NCBI GenBank assembly: GCA_922989275.2
Contig: OV277866.1
Coordinates: 34,613,246-34,677,245 of the forward strand
Direction: 5' to 3'
Source of the DNA: Gari tellinella
Taxonomy: Eukaryota > Mollusca > Bivalvia > Cardiida > Psammobiidae
DNA: 64,000 bases
Position 1 is the first letter of the stretch, and each line of letters begins with the position of its first letter. A program made the position numbers and the translations under genes. Positions 53,618-64,000 of this stretch are shown here, piece by piece. The notes under the pieces are model-generated. The model worked only from the letters and a program-made list of their open reading frames with translations. It did no database searches and was not told where the DNA came from.

Positions 53618-55190
53618 TAATGTGGATTCCCGGGCCTACGAACGTATAGGTAGCTACGCGCCTGACAATTGTGAGACATTCGTGTACATAGTTATCTTTG
53701 ACAAAAGTCCGTAGATGTCGAACTATTAAATTATTGCATTGCTTATTTCATTTTAAATTGTTTGTAATAAGACTCTTGTCTGTATCGGTCTACTAAAAAT
53801 TGTACTGGAACTATGATCAGAATAGTGGATTTAAGATTCATTCGGCATATATGTTTTACGTTTGGTGTGTATTCTGAATAAAGGTAATCAATTATGTCTT
53901 TTTTCTATTACTCCGTGACAAGTTGTTTGTCGATTATATATTCTGTTGGTATTTCTTTCCAGATAACATCATAGTTCAAATACAGAAATGAGCATAGCCA
54001 AAAGGTTATGAAGCAGATTATCTGCAAATTAATTCAGCGTATAATCAGCACATTCCTGACTGCCAATTTAATTAAATTTCCAAATCCTAAGACTTTTTTT
54101 ACATATTTGTGTTTAGTATCGTTTAATATTTGGAAAAGTAATATATAGTTATGTAGCATACTAAATCTATATAACGACTAAAACGTGTGGCGTAGACTAA
54201 AGTTAACCCATTTATGCCAAGGGAATTCTTCCATGCTTATGTAAAAATGTATTAGTTTAGTATATTTTGTATATAAAGGGCGCATGATCTAAAGTTTTAT
54301 TTTCGTTGTGTTTTATATTGAATTTACTATCAGCAAACAGTGCAGACTCTGATCATACACCATATTATGCGGCGTCTTATTAGAGTCTACACGTTTTGTC
54401 TATGTTCTATATATGGGACCGTGGACACAAATGGGTGACACATTCCAATCGTTATTCCAATTCGTCTGCTTCAATATTGATGTCTGCAATACCGTTTCAA
54501 AGTTAGATTTAAGGCAATATGACTGAAGAAATTTCGAAATGAGTGCCAAGCAGTTTGGGTCCTAATCAGACGCCGCGTAGTTCGCGGCGTCTTATCAAGA
54601 ACCAAACTGTTTGCAAACGCGCTTTATGATGTCATTGAGAGTGAAAGGGTTAACTACTAAAACCTCCCTGTCTGGACAAAACGTCATATATGAATGTTAA
54701 AACAGTGTCGAAATATTTGTTGTCTATATATGTCGATATTGGTTGCAATTGGTCGCCTTTATGGACGATATTGTGCTCTAAGAAACGGATTAAAGTGGCC
54801 TCTAGTTGTCGTCTGTCTTCAACATAATGTTAAAGTGGAAACAAACCCAATGCATTTTCTGATTTAAAGATCGTTTGCCATAATAAATGTTCAATACTTG
54901 CCTTAGATTTAACAATATATTTACATGCTTATTTTGAAAATGATTTTACCACTAAAATATAACAGTTGTATATCACAAAACTTGCTCACATTAAAACTTT
55001 TAAAATGGTTCACCAATTTAAATTCAGTAAAGTGTCGAGACAAACTATCCGGCTCAATATAAAGTATTTTACATACACTTCGTACCATTTAATTACAACG
55101 GTAATAACACCATACCCGTGTACAAAGTCATAAACATGTACTATATAAATGTCAATCTCAATACAATGTCATGTACTGTACTTTTTTCAA
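53618..55190. repeat. Non-coding stretch with two hairpin-family elements
   Basis: 54333-54400 holds a degenerate copy inside a TTAACCCATTTATGCC-type element. 54548-54622 holds a good copy inside an element of about 200 bases (54455-54655) that is repeated in inverse orientation at about 60808-61010. No gene is seen. Confidence 0.6.
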
Positions 55191-55318
55191 GCTTAAAGAC
55201 ATTACATGACCAAGCTGGGGTGGTAACACCTAGTACCGTAGGAAGTTTGAATCAAAGCATGGAGCCCATGCACTTACTCGGCGATCGTCTAGACAAGGAA
55301 GCATGCAGGCGTCTCATG
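55191..55318 (+). CDS. Possible exon of an unidentified gene
   Basis: Acceptor TTTTTTCAAG, donor GTGAGG. The peptide (LKTLHDQAGVVTPSTVGSLN... GDRLDKEACRRLM) looks protein-like but no family is recognised. It might belong to the receptor kinase gene whose exon lies at 63070, on the same strand; that is a guess from position. Confidence 0.3.
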
Positions 55319-55609
55319 TGAGGCCCGCACCTAATACTCTCAACAAAAACAATTAAAGAGGCAAATATATAGGGTAAAGCAAATAAATAAACTTAAGTTC
55401 ATTCATAGGATGTTTAACAGTATCATGTAAAATAACATGTTTACTTAATTGTAGGGTACTTCTCTCTTTCGAAAAGAAGAAAACGATATCACAACTCTCC
55501 TTAAAACACAACTACCATAAAATGTTAGTTTGCCAGACTAGGTAGTTGGGGTAACAAACATCAAAACCAAGAGCCCCACCTAATAGGTTCTGCTCTTTAA
55601 TTACAGCTA
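55319..55609. other. No gene seen
   Basis: AT-rich sequence between the possible exon and a Tc1 relic. Confidence 0.3.
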
Positions 55610-56135
55610 GTATCGTGCGTGTCCATTGCATGCATTAATCACTTTCTGGCATCTGCGGGGAAAGCTGAGAATTACCTTGCGGATGTATGCCATGGGTAGT
55701 CTGTGTCATCCTTCAATAAACATGTCTTTAAGCTCCTGGACAGTCCTAAAGTGCCAATCTTTACTTGATTTGCAACGTTGCTGCATGTACTATGCATACT
55801 CAATGTGTTTGAGATTGAATGCCCCTGCTGACCAGTCAGTCCGCTCTTTGCCATCCTGCTCCATGTACTGGTCCACCATACGTGATCGGTCCGGGTGAGC
55901 ATTGTCGTCTGTCGGGTTGAAGCCTGGACCCAAAATTCCAGCGTAAGCGGGCTCAATAGCGTCTAGAGCCCAGATTTGTATGACGTGAAGGTCCGTGCAA
56001 CCATTTTAGGAGATGCCCCCCATACGATCCCTGACCCTTTTCTGGGTTGGTCATGCACTGCCACCATGGAGGAAGTATACCCTGTAGAAGTATCCGGCCG
56101 GCTCGCGATTTATCTTGTCGTCCAAAATCGGTCAA
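55610..56135 (-). pseudogene. Second Tc1-like transposase relic, C-terminal part
   Basis: On the minus strand pieces read GGISxNGCTDLHV, LDAIEPAYAGIL, DDNAHPDRSRMVDQYMEQDGKER and VQELKDMFIEGWHRLP-like text, corresponding to the second and third D/E motif regions and the end of Tc1 transposases. Several frameshifts and stops. The N-terminal helix-turn-helix region may be the relic at 58580-58740. Confidence 0.6.
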
Positions 56136-56181
56136 TCAGCGGCGCTCGCTGGCCGCTAGAAAACAACGTTTTTCCGAAAGT

Positions 56182-56690
56182 TAGGTGTTAATAGAAATGC
56201 TTTTAATGTCATCTTTTCGTTATAAATTTTAATACAGATGTTTTATTAGACAAATAGCTTATAAATTGTTAGTTTAGTGAGGTTTTGAAAATGAGAGAAA
56301 AACCTATTTTTTCGTTTACCTACGAAGTTTGGTGTTTAATAGAAATGCTTTTAATGTCATATTTTCATTATAAATTTTAATACAGATGTTTTATTAGACA
56401 ATGATCTTACGCGTAGTACAAAATTTGAGGCGATAGCTTATAAATTGTTAGTATAGTGAGGTTTTGAAAATGAGAGAAAAACGTATTTTTTCGTTTACCT
56501 ACGAAGTTTGGTGTTAATAGAAATGCTTTTAATGTCATCTTTTCGTTATAAATTTTAATACAGATGTTTTATTAGACCATGATCTTACGCGTAGTACACA
56601 ATTTGAGGCGATAGCTTATAAATTGTTAGTAAAGTGAGGTTTTGAACATGAGAGAAAAACGTATTTTTTCGTTTACCTACGAAGCTTGTG
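56182..56690 (+). repeat. Tandem repeat, three ~178-bp units
   Basis: Units start GGTGTTAATAGAAATGC at about 56183, 56330 and 56510. The first lacks about 26 bases (GATCTTACGCGTAGTACA... ) present in the other two. Each ends TTTCGTTTACCTACGAAG. Confidence 0.85.
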
Positions 56691-56850
56691 TGTGTCTATA
56701 TTTATCTGCCACTGTCTGTTTGCCTCTTGTCTGTCTCTCTATCTGTCTGTTTTTCTCTTATCTCTGTCTGTCAGTCTCTCGCTTCTTCTTTTCTGTCTCC
56801 ATCTTTCTGTATGAATGTCTGTCTGTCTGTCTGTCTCTCTCTCTGATGAT
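56691..56850 (+). repeat. CT-rich microsatellite
   Basis: TCTGTCTG and TCTC repeats, directly following the tandem array. The Leu/Ser-rich frame through it is not coding. Confidence 0.75.
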
Positions 56851-57479
56851 CCTCATGCGGAGAAAAGATAAAATGTGTCATAAAGAGCTTAATTTGAAAA
56901 AGGGGTAAACTATATTTCAAGAGACATACTATATGAATCCGACATTTTTGCAGCCTGGTCTGGATTACAACTGTTTGCAATTGCAATAGTCATTATGTTA
57001 CTGGTATTCAGTAATGAGAGGGTTAATCCAGTCATCAACCAAAACAGGTGCATTGATGTTGGTCTTTTTTTTTCTTTTTTTTTTTCAATTCATTTCTATT
57101 ATCTTTATTTTTTGTGATTTGTATAATATATAAAAATCATGCGGTTACAGAAGTCAAAAACACATGTTCAAGTTACACGCACGGGTAGCATTGATCTTTT
57201 TTATTAAAGAGGAAACCCCCTGGTGTCCAGTTCCCTAACAAGCACTTCATAGATAATCGGCATGTTCAAGAAGCATGGACTTCATGCTGGGAGAGTTTTA
57301 TGACGCTTATAAATGGCCTGCTAATTGTGTACGGTTACGTAATGTGTCACATTCCTTTGTGATGTGTAATATGGTAGACATGTAGTTTACAGATGAATAG
57401 CCCTAGTTCATTATTTAACCACAATTTCTTGATGATTTTATTCTTAAATAAACGTCTATTACCTTTGTAGGTCATCATT
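56851..57479. other. No gene seen
   Basis: Includes a degenerate hairpin arm near 56950-56985 and a T-rich run (57064-57085). Confidence 0.35.
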
Positions 57480-58040
57480 ACTTTTTTCGCTTCAAGAAAA
57501 CCCCTGGTATTTTTACAACCGAAAGATAAGTGTCACGGCTTTATATCAAGACCTTTTTTTAATATAATTATATATATATATATATATATATCGGACGAAA
57601 ATTATGGATTAAATTCAAGTTTTTGAAACGGGACGTACGTTGTATTTATTTCGCGATCGCCTGCTCTCGTTTATCGACTATTTCATTTGGCAATCGCTCT
57701 TTAACTCGCCATAAAATTTGTTGATATCAAAAATAAACACTGGCATTTTCTACAACTGAAAGGAAAATATCTTAGCTGTCCTTTAAGACCATTGTTATGG
57801 AAATCGGCCTAAAATTGAGTATTTTATGAAAGGTTTTGTAACAGGGCGTGATATATTTTTGCGCGAGCGCTTGCTCCCTTTTATCGGCAAATTCATTTGG
57901 TAACCGCTCTTTAACTCGCCATAAAAATGATCAATGTAAAAATTAGATTATGTTATTTTCACAAGTGAAAGATAAATATCTTAGCCTTCTTTTAAGATCA
58001 TTATAATGAAAATCGGGTAAAAATTAAGGATTTTATGTAA
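57480..58040 (+). repeat. Tandem repeat, ~200-bp unit, with AT microsatellite
   Basis: Two to three units sharing TTCATTTGGCAATCGCTCTTTAACTCGCCATAAAA, AAAGATAAATATCTTAGC and TTTTGTAACAGGGCG. An (AT)n run lies at 57564-57591. Confidence 0.75.
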
Positions 58041-58579
58041 CTTAAACTAACAGTAGGTAACCATTCAACACGATAAAAAACGCGATAGCCCGCTATCGGC
58101 GTACCGGTGCAGTTGAATTATCGATCGATTAAGCGTTATCGCGCATACAGGTATTGGACGACAACATTTTCGGGAAAATGCAGATTTGTGTATATGATTC
58201 TTCTCCAGGGTATACTTCCTCCATGCTGCCACACAATAGTCCACGAAACGTTCGTTTCTCTGTCGTTACAATTGTTTACACCCTTTATTGAAATCCAAAT
58301 TGAAATTGGACTCACCAGTTCACAATATTTACTGCAAACGTAGACGCTTAAAGGGCACGGTTGTGGGCATAACACTTGGTGACATCTTCGGTGATGTGAG
58401 GTCAAGACCGTTCGCACGATGGGTCTACTAGCCCATAGGTTTACAGCATGAAGTCTGTTCCCGACGACATGAACAGAGATCCTGTAACTATACGTATGTT
58501 TGCGATATTAAGCGTAACGGTGGGATCCAGCCGCTGACGTCATGCCATAAGTGACAACGTATGTCCTGTACTTCATGCA

Positions 58580-58740
58580 TGACCTTCAAATAAACCTTGA
58601 CCTGGTCTCCTATTTACCTTCCCGGTGTCAAGGTATGCATAAATACAATGTACCACAACCTGTTGACCTCGTCTATGCTAACGTCAAACTCTGCCGCAAC
58701 GTGACGTTGGTCTGACAATCTAGCAGATAGCCAAGCGCAC
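58580..58740 (-). pseudogene. Tc1-like helix-turn-helix relic
   Basis: A minus-strand frame contains AWLSARLSDQRHVAAEFDVSIDEVNRLWY, resembling the N-terminal DNA-binding region of Tc1 transposases. Its distance and orientation relative to 55610-56135 suggest one element split by about 2.4 kb, though an inverted repeat (56058-56086 with 58196-58223) lies in between. Region 58041-58579 otherwise shows no gene. Confidence 0.4.
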
Positions 58741-60838
58741 GAATGGTGTCTTTAATGCATATTTATAAAATTTTAAATTAATACGCAATCTACATTTGCT
58801 TCAAATATAAATATGGACTCGATATATCGAAAACAGTTGTAAAATGAATCATTGAAGAATAGGCAGCAACATTGTGCGAAAATGCAATGGACGTTGAAAA
58901 CCCGATTGTTGATGTGTGTCCGCTTAAATTCATTCAACCATGACCGTGTTTGCACATAGTAACTTGTGTTTCTTTCTGTTTTCATTCTAAAGGACCTTAA
59001 CATACATTAACTCTTTTAATTTGAAAAATGTTATCATTTTCGAAAAAGATATATGGCTTTATACTTTTGCCCATTTAATTTTTTTGTTGAGTATAGTTGA
59101 TAGCTTGGTTAGTAAAACCCATTGAAAAACCTATTGAGATTTATAATGTAAGGGCCTCTATTCAACTCTGAGCAGTTGCCTGAATAATTTGCTCATGCTC
59201 TATACCGGTATATCTATATTTTGACACCTAGTGAGAACAATGGGGAGATCAATGAATGGACTGGCTTAATGTCTTTAATAGAGAGGTATGTGGTGTTAAA
59301 CGGCCAAGCATATACAGTTATTTACTCTTGAACTGAGACTCTTAAATACTTGGAACTGTAATCGTATATACAATGTATAACTTTGTTTAGTTTGCCATGC
59401 AAGCAGTTCAGACCTAACTACGAGTAGCATTATCTTTTTTCTTACTAAATGATAAAATGCAATGTTGGGTTAATTCCTAACCAACGTCCAAATGTTCGGA
59501 CATAATTAAACATCTAAAGAATTCGAGAAAAACAAGTCCTCTTAACGTATGTGTAATAGTCATTGCAAAACATGTGGAACTAGATGAGATGCCGTGTAAT
59601 TCTGGATCTGAACAGTTTGATATTCGGGTGATGACATCTAAAATAAAAATGCAGATAACCATAATACATGTATCTCCTCTTCGACACGACAAAGTGTGCA
59701 GATAACAATTACGTATAGTGATGAACTGATAATCTCTTAGCTCTTTCCTCACTCTGAGTAAATGTTATTTTCAAACAGCGATGAGTTTCAGTAAAGAAAT
59801 CATAGGCCGTCGATGACCATCGATTGCGAGCTGGCTACCCAATATGAAATCACGTACACACTGCATACAGGGCATAAACTGTTAAACTAGCAGCTGAACT
59901 CACAACAGTGTTGATCCTGATCAGATGTCGCGTCATGCTGCATGTGATCAGGATGCAAACTATTTGTCACTTTTGTTAAAATCTAAGTCAAAATGCCGTA
60001 AATCAAAGAGTGCAGTATAAAAAACAGGCAACAATTATGTGTACAAAAGTTATTTGCAAACAGTGTGAACATTTATAAAATGCCGCGCCAAGCGGCACCT
60101 GATCAGGAAAACTCATACTAATGTATCAATATAGTGTCAAAACGCCTTAAAGTTAAGGTTGAGAAATAAAAGCAGACGACAAATCTTTAAAATAGGTGAG
60201 CGGACATGCTAAGGGACATAACTATCCTGATAGTGACAGTGAGCTATTATGAGGTTGTATACCTTGAGAACATAATTACTTCTCCTGAAACAGCCATAGC
60301 TGTATTCAGCGACCACTCGATAAAGCAGGTCGCGCTCATTTAAAGAGGTGTGACTGTTTGATGCACGATAGTTAATATACATAAAGCAACTGCTCGGCAT
60401 TTCGTTATATGTAACCTGCTTTAAGAAGTCGCAATATGTAGTACTGCACTTGGTTCTCATATGAAGGGGTGGGCCAAAAGTGTATCAATCTTTCATATTT
60501 TGGAGAAATGTGTATACTGGTGATTGAAACATTGTGGTCCACAATAAAATATATTTGTGATTTAATTGTTTTGAATAAACGATTAAAAGATGTGCTGTAA
60601 TATTAGTATACCCTCCACGGAACATGTGGTTTAACCTCAAATAGGTGATTCCCGTATCCGACCTTTGTAATTAATAATCAAACTATTTTTATTTTCTCAC
60701 TAATACACGAATAACGACAAGATACAATTCGATGGAGCAGCGAGAAGAGCCTGTGTTATCAACACGTTGCTAATACAAAATATAACAGGTTACATGTACA
60801 TCTTAACCATTTCACTCTCAATGACGCTTTAATGCGCG
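58741..60838. other. Non-coding, two degenerate hairpin copies
   Basis: Hairpin-family copies at about 59905-59970 and 60055-60115 (GCCGCGCCAAGCGGC core). No supported gene. Confidence 0.4.
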
Positions 60839-60908
60839 TTTGCAAACAGTTTGGGTCCTGATCAGATGCCGCGTAACGCGGCGTCTGATCAGGACCCACA
60901 CTGTTTGA
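60839..60908. repeat. Best-preserved copy of the palindromic hairpin family
   Basis: 70 bases, arms TGCAAACAGTTTGGGTCC..GATGCCGCG and CGCGGCGTC..GGACCCACACTGTTTGACA; near-perfect palindrome with three to four mismatched pairs. It lies within a ~200-base repeat at 60808-61010. Confidence 0.85.
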
Positions 60909-63069
60909 CACACTTATCGATAGTTATTAAGGCATAAAATCTTAAATCTAACTTTGAAACATGTTTTACAGTCAACAATATTGAAGCAGACGACTATGAA
61001 GCGGTGGAGGGGTGAAATCTCCCAAAAGAATTGATCATAAAAGGGTTAATGTATGACAAATATAAAGCATGAAGTTCTAAGCGTTCATTCACAGACTGTT
61101 AAAAATCAGCTAGTTTTGTAGGAATAATTATACATGTAACCATAGTATGTACAATGCAGAATTATTGTTTCCTTAAACTGAATCCCTGATGATAATCCGT
61201 CGTCCGATCTGGTTCCAAGCTGTTGCGACTCAGATGAATGTGAATCTTTAATGTTTTAAAAAAAATGTCATGTTCAACATTGCGTTTACAGTGCGTTTAC
61301 GGTTCGTTTCATTCGAATGGGAAAGAATATCCTATTCGTCTTCTTCACGGTTTAAGTAATGGCTACTGCTTCAGTGATGAGTAATGAAACAAATGTACAT
61401 GTAGATATAACATACAACAAACAGCATATTTGGAGCTGTCAGAAATACCGAAATAAAATACATTAAATAAATTGACATTCCGGAGATGGTGAATAAAGAA
61501 TCTAAGACAATACCGAGAATAAGGCTATGATATTGATTATTAGTAACAATTTCGGTCAGTCGTTTTCATTCCATCGTATCGGAAAGGGGTGGAGGCGGCA
61601 TTGTTTTGTAGCTGATCAATTTCATAAAACTCTTATCAGTCGAAATAAAAATACTTTAATTCTCAGCATAACTGTCTCTAACCGAAATAATTAAAAAAAA
61701 ATCTGTCTAAAGCGAACTTTATTTCGACTGAAATATATTATTACTAGTGCTTGTGTCGCTATATTATGTATTCACTCTCCGATTGCTTAACGGCATTCAC
61801 CAGCAATTCGTGAGACACCTAGTGGCGTTTAACGAAGTACGATAAATCAAGCATCGTTACTCAACGAAATCGTGCATATTGGTTACCTCCCGTAGGTACT
61901 TTCGGTTTCAAACAATCTCCATTAATCGCGTAATAAAAGAGTTAAATGCATGAAAGTGTACTTGATAAATGAAAGTACGTGAATCTTGGTACATGTAATT
62001 ACTTTATCTAATAAGGCTAAGTTAATAACCAAAAACTTCAATCAAATTGAATATGAGCGTGAACCCGAGATCACATAGAAAAAGCCGTCGGCTTATTTAG
62101 GCCATTGGTACATGTATGTACAAAGGTAAAAATAAGTAGTTGTGATATTTGTATTGTGATAAGTCTCTTATAATTCTTGAAAGAATGGCATGGTTTAAAA
62201 TACTGTTTGTAATATTTGTTTGTGTATATACTATGCTGTAACCATGATGAAACTATAATAAAGAATATAACATGCATGAAAGTGCCTATAGTTTCAAAAG
62301 AACTGAAGCATTATAACTTATGCTTGTTTTAGCATTGTCTTATTATTCGCACCTATAGCTTTTATTGTTAGAAGTGTCATCAATTTTTTTCGGGCAGATT
62401 TTGATTGAGTGAGTGTTTTCATTGAATTGGAGTCGAAAACAATTAAGAAAAATGCAAATATCTCAGGCAACAAGCCATACTCTTTGCATCATACTTTCAG
62501 TGAGCATCACTTTTTAACTGTTTTAATGTATGTTTGTGCCAATCATTACTTTACATCATTAAATAACGCATGCCGACTCTTTGCCGAGAATGGCTACATC
62601 AGACATTTCAAATACCCATAGACAGAAAAAATACCATTATAACCTATGTTTTTCTTTTTGCCATTGTACTTAGATATGTTTGAAAATTGAAAAACCTATG
62701 CTGACATTTTCATAGAGATCCATCGGATATTTCATTTGGTCGTGTATGTCCTTAATGCCCAGCGTCTTAAAGCCCTATATCAAGTTCTATATAGCAAACA
62801 ACTTAAAAGTGGACATTTTGATTGAATCAATATTATGACCAGAGACAAATAGCTTGACGCGGCGTCTTATCTGGATTCAAGCTGTTTGCAAATTTAATCT
62901 TGGTCTGAAATACCCCTTCCTATGACAACTCCATCCGCACAGCACACATTGTCTGTGTCTCCCATCGGGTGTCGTTGAGAGGGAGCACTGTTTATTATTA
63001 TATCATATCACAACTTTACATAACATAGCCTATGCCAAACATCGCTAACGGGTTTTCTATCTACTTCAG
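60909..63069. other. Probable intron, non-coding
   Basis: Contains hairpin half copies near 61184-61222 and 62840-62890 and the end of a MITE (CGTTGAGAGGGAGCACTGT near 62970-62990). No exon is recognised before the kinase exon. Confidence 0.4.
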
Positions 63070-63284
63070 GAATTTTTAGAACAAAGGAAATTTATTCACC
63101 GTGATCTTGCCGCCCGGAACGTGCTGCTTTATGACAAGCGTCATGTCAAAATATCCGACTTTGGTCTTACAAGAGATGTGTACGAGACTAACATGTACCA
63201 GCCTACCTCAGCGAGAAAACTGCCTTATAAATGGATGGCCATCGAATCACTATTCAGTCAACGGTTTACGATTAAAAGCGATGT
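63070..63284 (+). CDS. Receptor tyrosine kinase exon: catalytic and activation loop
   Basis: Acceptor TATCTACTTCAG, donor GTAAGT. Translated EFLEQRKFIHRDLAARNVLL, then KISDFGLTRDVYE, then LPYKWMAIESLF and FTIKSDV. HRDLAARN is the tyrosine-kinase catalytic loop, DFG binds Mg-ATP, and LPYKWMAIES is the tyrosine-kinase P+1 loop. Tyr residues in the DVYETNMY stretch are likely autophosphorylation sites. The style resembles FGFR/RET/Tie-like receptor kinases; the exact subfamily cannot be fixed from one exon. It is intact, so probably part of a working gene extending beyond the window. Confidence 0.85.
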
Positions 63285-63666
63285 GTAAGTAATAACCTCT
63301 TTTAATTAACTGCAATAGTATACATGTACATCCTTCTTGTAAGTTTAAACGCAAACGAAACTCAATCCGATAAAATGGAAACAATGCGTTTTTAGAAAAA
63401 CAAATAACGACCTTTTCTAATCTAAACGGCAAATACTAATAGTTTTCGCGGCGTCTGATCTGGTTCTAAACTGTTTGCAGCGGGCATATACAAATTATTA
63501 CATATTCTCCACTGCACATGTCTTCAGATCATACATCGGTAAACCTGGCATCTGAGCTGGCATCAAAGTGTTCTACCAATCAGATTAATTTAAATAGTCA
63601 AAATTGTAAAAGTATTGTCATTCCATTGTAGACAGCTACAACCGTTACAAACGGGTTTAGATTACA
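63285..63666 (+). other. Kinase intron
   Basis: Contains a hairpin half copy at about 63445-63482 (CGCGGCGTCTGATC..AAACTGTTTGCAG). Nothing else is seen before the Penelope-like fragment. Confidence 0.5.
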
Positions 63667-64000
63667 AACGTATTAGATTTTTCCTCAAAAAAGATTATGA
63701 TCCAACTATATTGCTGCGCACTTCACGTTTGGTTATCGATCAATCTACAATTGATAACTATGCTTTCCTGTTTGGTTGTGCGACGACAGACAGGGCTTAG
63801 CACTACATGATGATGTATCTCTAAAGCCGTCCTTAACCGGGAGAGTTATGTCGGATGTTCGTGCTTTGTTTTTTCTCTCCCTCTCTGTCGTACCCTGAAC
63901 CCTTCAATGTCTTACAGTTACTCGTGACTACAGACTAGTCGCTTGAGTACAATTTGACCGTTGCCATAGTGGGTTATTTCTAACACGGGCTTGAATGTTT
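63667..64000 (+). mobile_element. 5'-truncated Penelope-like element (copy 3), runs off the window
   Basis: From AAACGTATTAGATTTTTCCTC it matches 16429 onward: the end of the RT frame (TAG 63798-63800), SECIS-like hairpin and 3' UTR. It is truncated about 220 bases further 3' than copy 1. Confidence 0.8.
63807..63857 (+). promoter_or_regulatory. SECIS-like hairpin, retroelement copy 3
   Basis: Same as 16568-16618 except for one change just outside the 3' GGAT. ATGA at 63807-63810 and GGAT at 63853-63856. Confidence 0.65.

Noticed and set aside
56642..56908. Plus-strand frame of 88 codons with Leu/Ser/Cys runs resembling membrane segments
   Set aside because: Translation of a TCTG/TCTC microsatellite.
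24182..63482. CRISPR array suggested by repeated palindromes
   Set aside because: Copies are irregularly spaced over tens of kb, diverged and in eukaryotic context.

Overview
The window reads as animal nuclear DNA, most likely from a bivalve mollusc (clam or mussel). It is AT-rich and intron-rich, full of short palindromic and inverted-repeat elements. It carries a Penelope-like retroelement with selenocysteine signals (reported from clams), a LINE with a 2A peptide in ORF1, and exons of a PARP14-like gene and a receptor tyrosine kinase. There is no bacterial gene organisation. The species assignment is inference.

Layout. (1) 0.9-13.3 kb: a compact, intronless cluster of small genes on both strands that looks like an endogenous virus-like element. 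It holds a candidate capsid-type protein, coiled-coil and membrane proteins, and a repeated 12-base motif just before start codons. Most genes carry stops or frameshifts. One is split by a 6.7 kb DNA transposon (4178-10879) with 33-bp TIRs, TATA target duplications and a four-exon DUF7869-type transposase. A further broken small gene, possibly a neighbour, lies at 13.7-14.1 kb. (2) 14.07-20.23 kb: a foldback element with arms of about 1.7 kb, containing a 3' fragment of the Penelope-like element. (3) 20.2-22.9 kb: small DNA elements (a 260-bp MITE and a 1.15-kb element with perfect 36-bp TIRs) and weak exon candidates. (4) 23-47.7 kb: a tandem array of a PARP14-like mono-ADP-ribosyltransferase gene: a relic (copy 0), copy A (five exons) and copy B (seven exons). 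All splice phases agree and no exon is broken in A or B. The penultimate intron of copy B was enlarged by a Penelope-like element (35873-40149) and a LINE (40189-45307). Copy A serves as an empty-site control that dates these insertions after the duplication. (5) 47.7-63 kb: mainly repeats, with LINE and Tc1 relics, tandem repeats and a palindromic hairpin family. One receptor tyrosine kinase exon lies at 63070-63284, and a third Penelope-like fragment runs off the end.

The most notable system is the Penelope-like retroelement. It has the permuted order GIY-YIG endonuclease, CxC motif, reverse transcriptase. Four in-frame UGA codons fall where cysteine is expected, and all three copies in the window have a SECIS-like hairpin in the 3' UTR. 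This matches the selenoprotein-coding Naiad elements described from clams. The least explained object is the virus-like cluster at the left, for which I can name no family with certainty.
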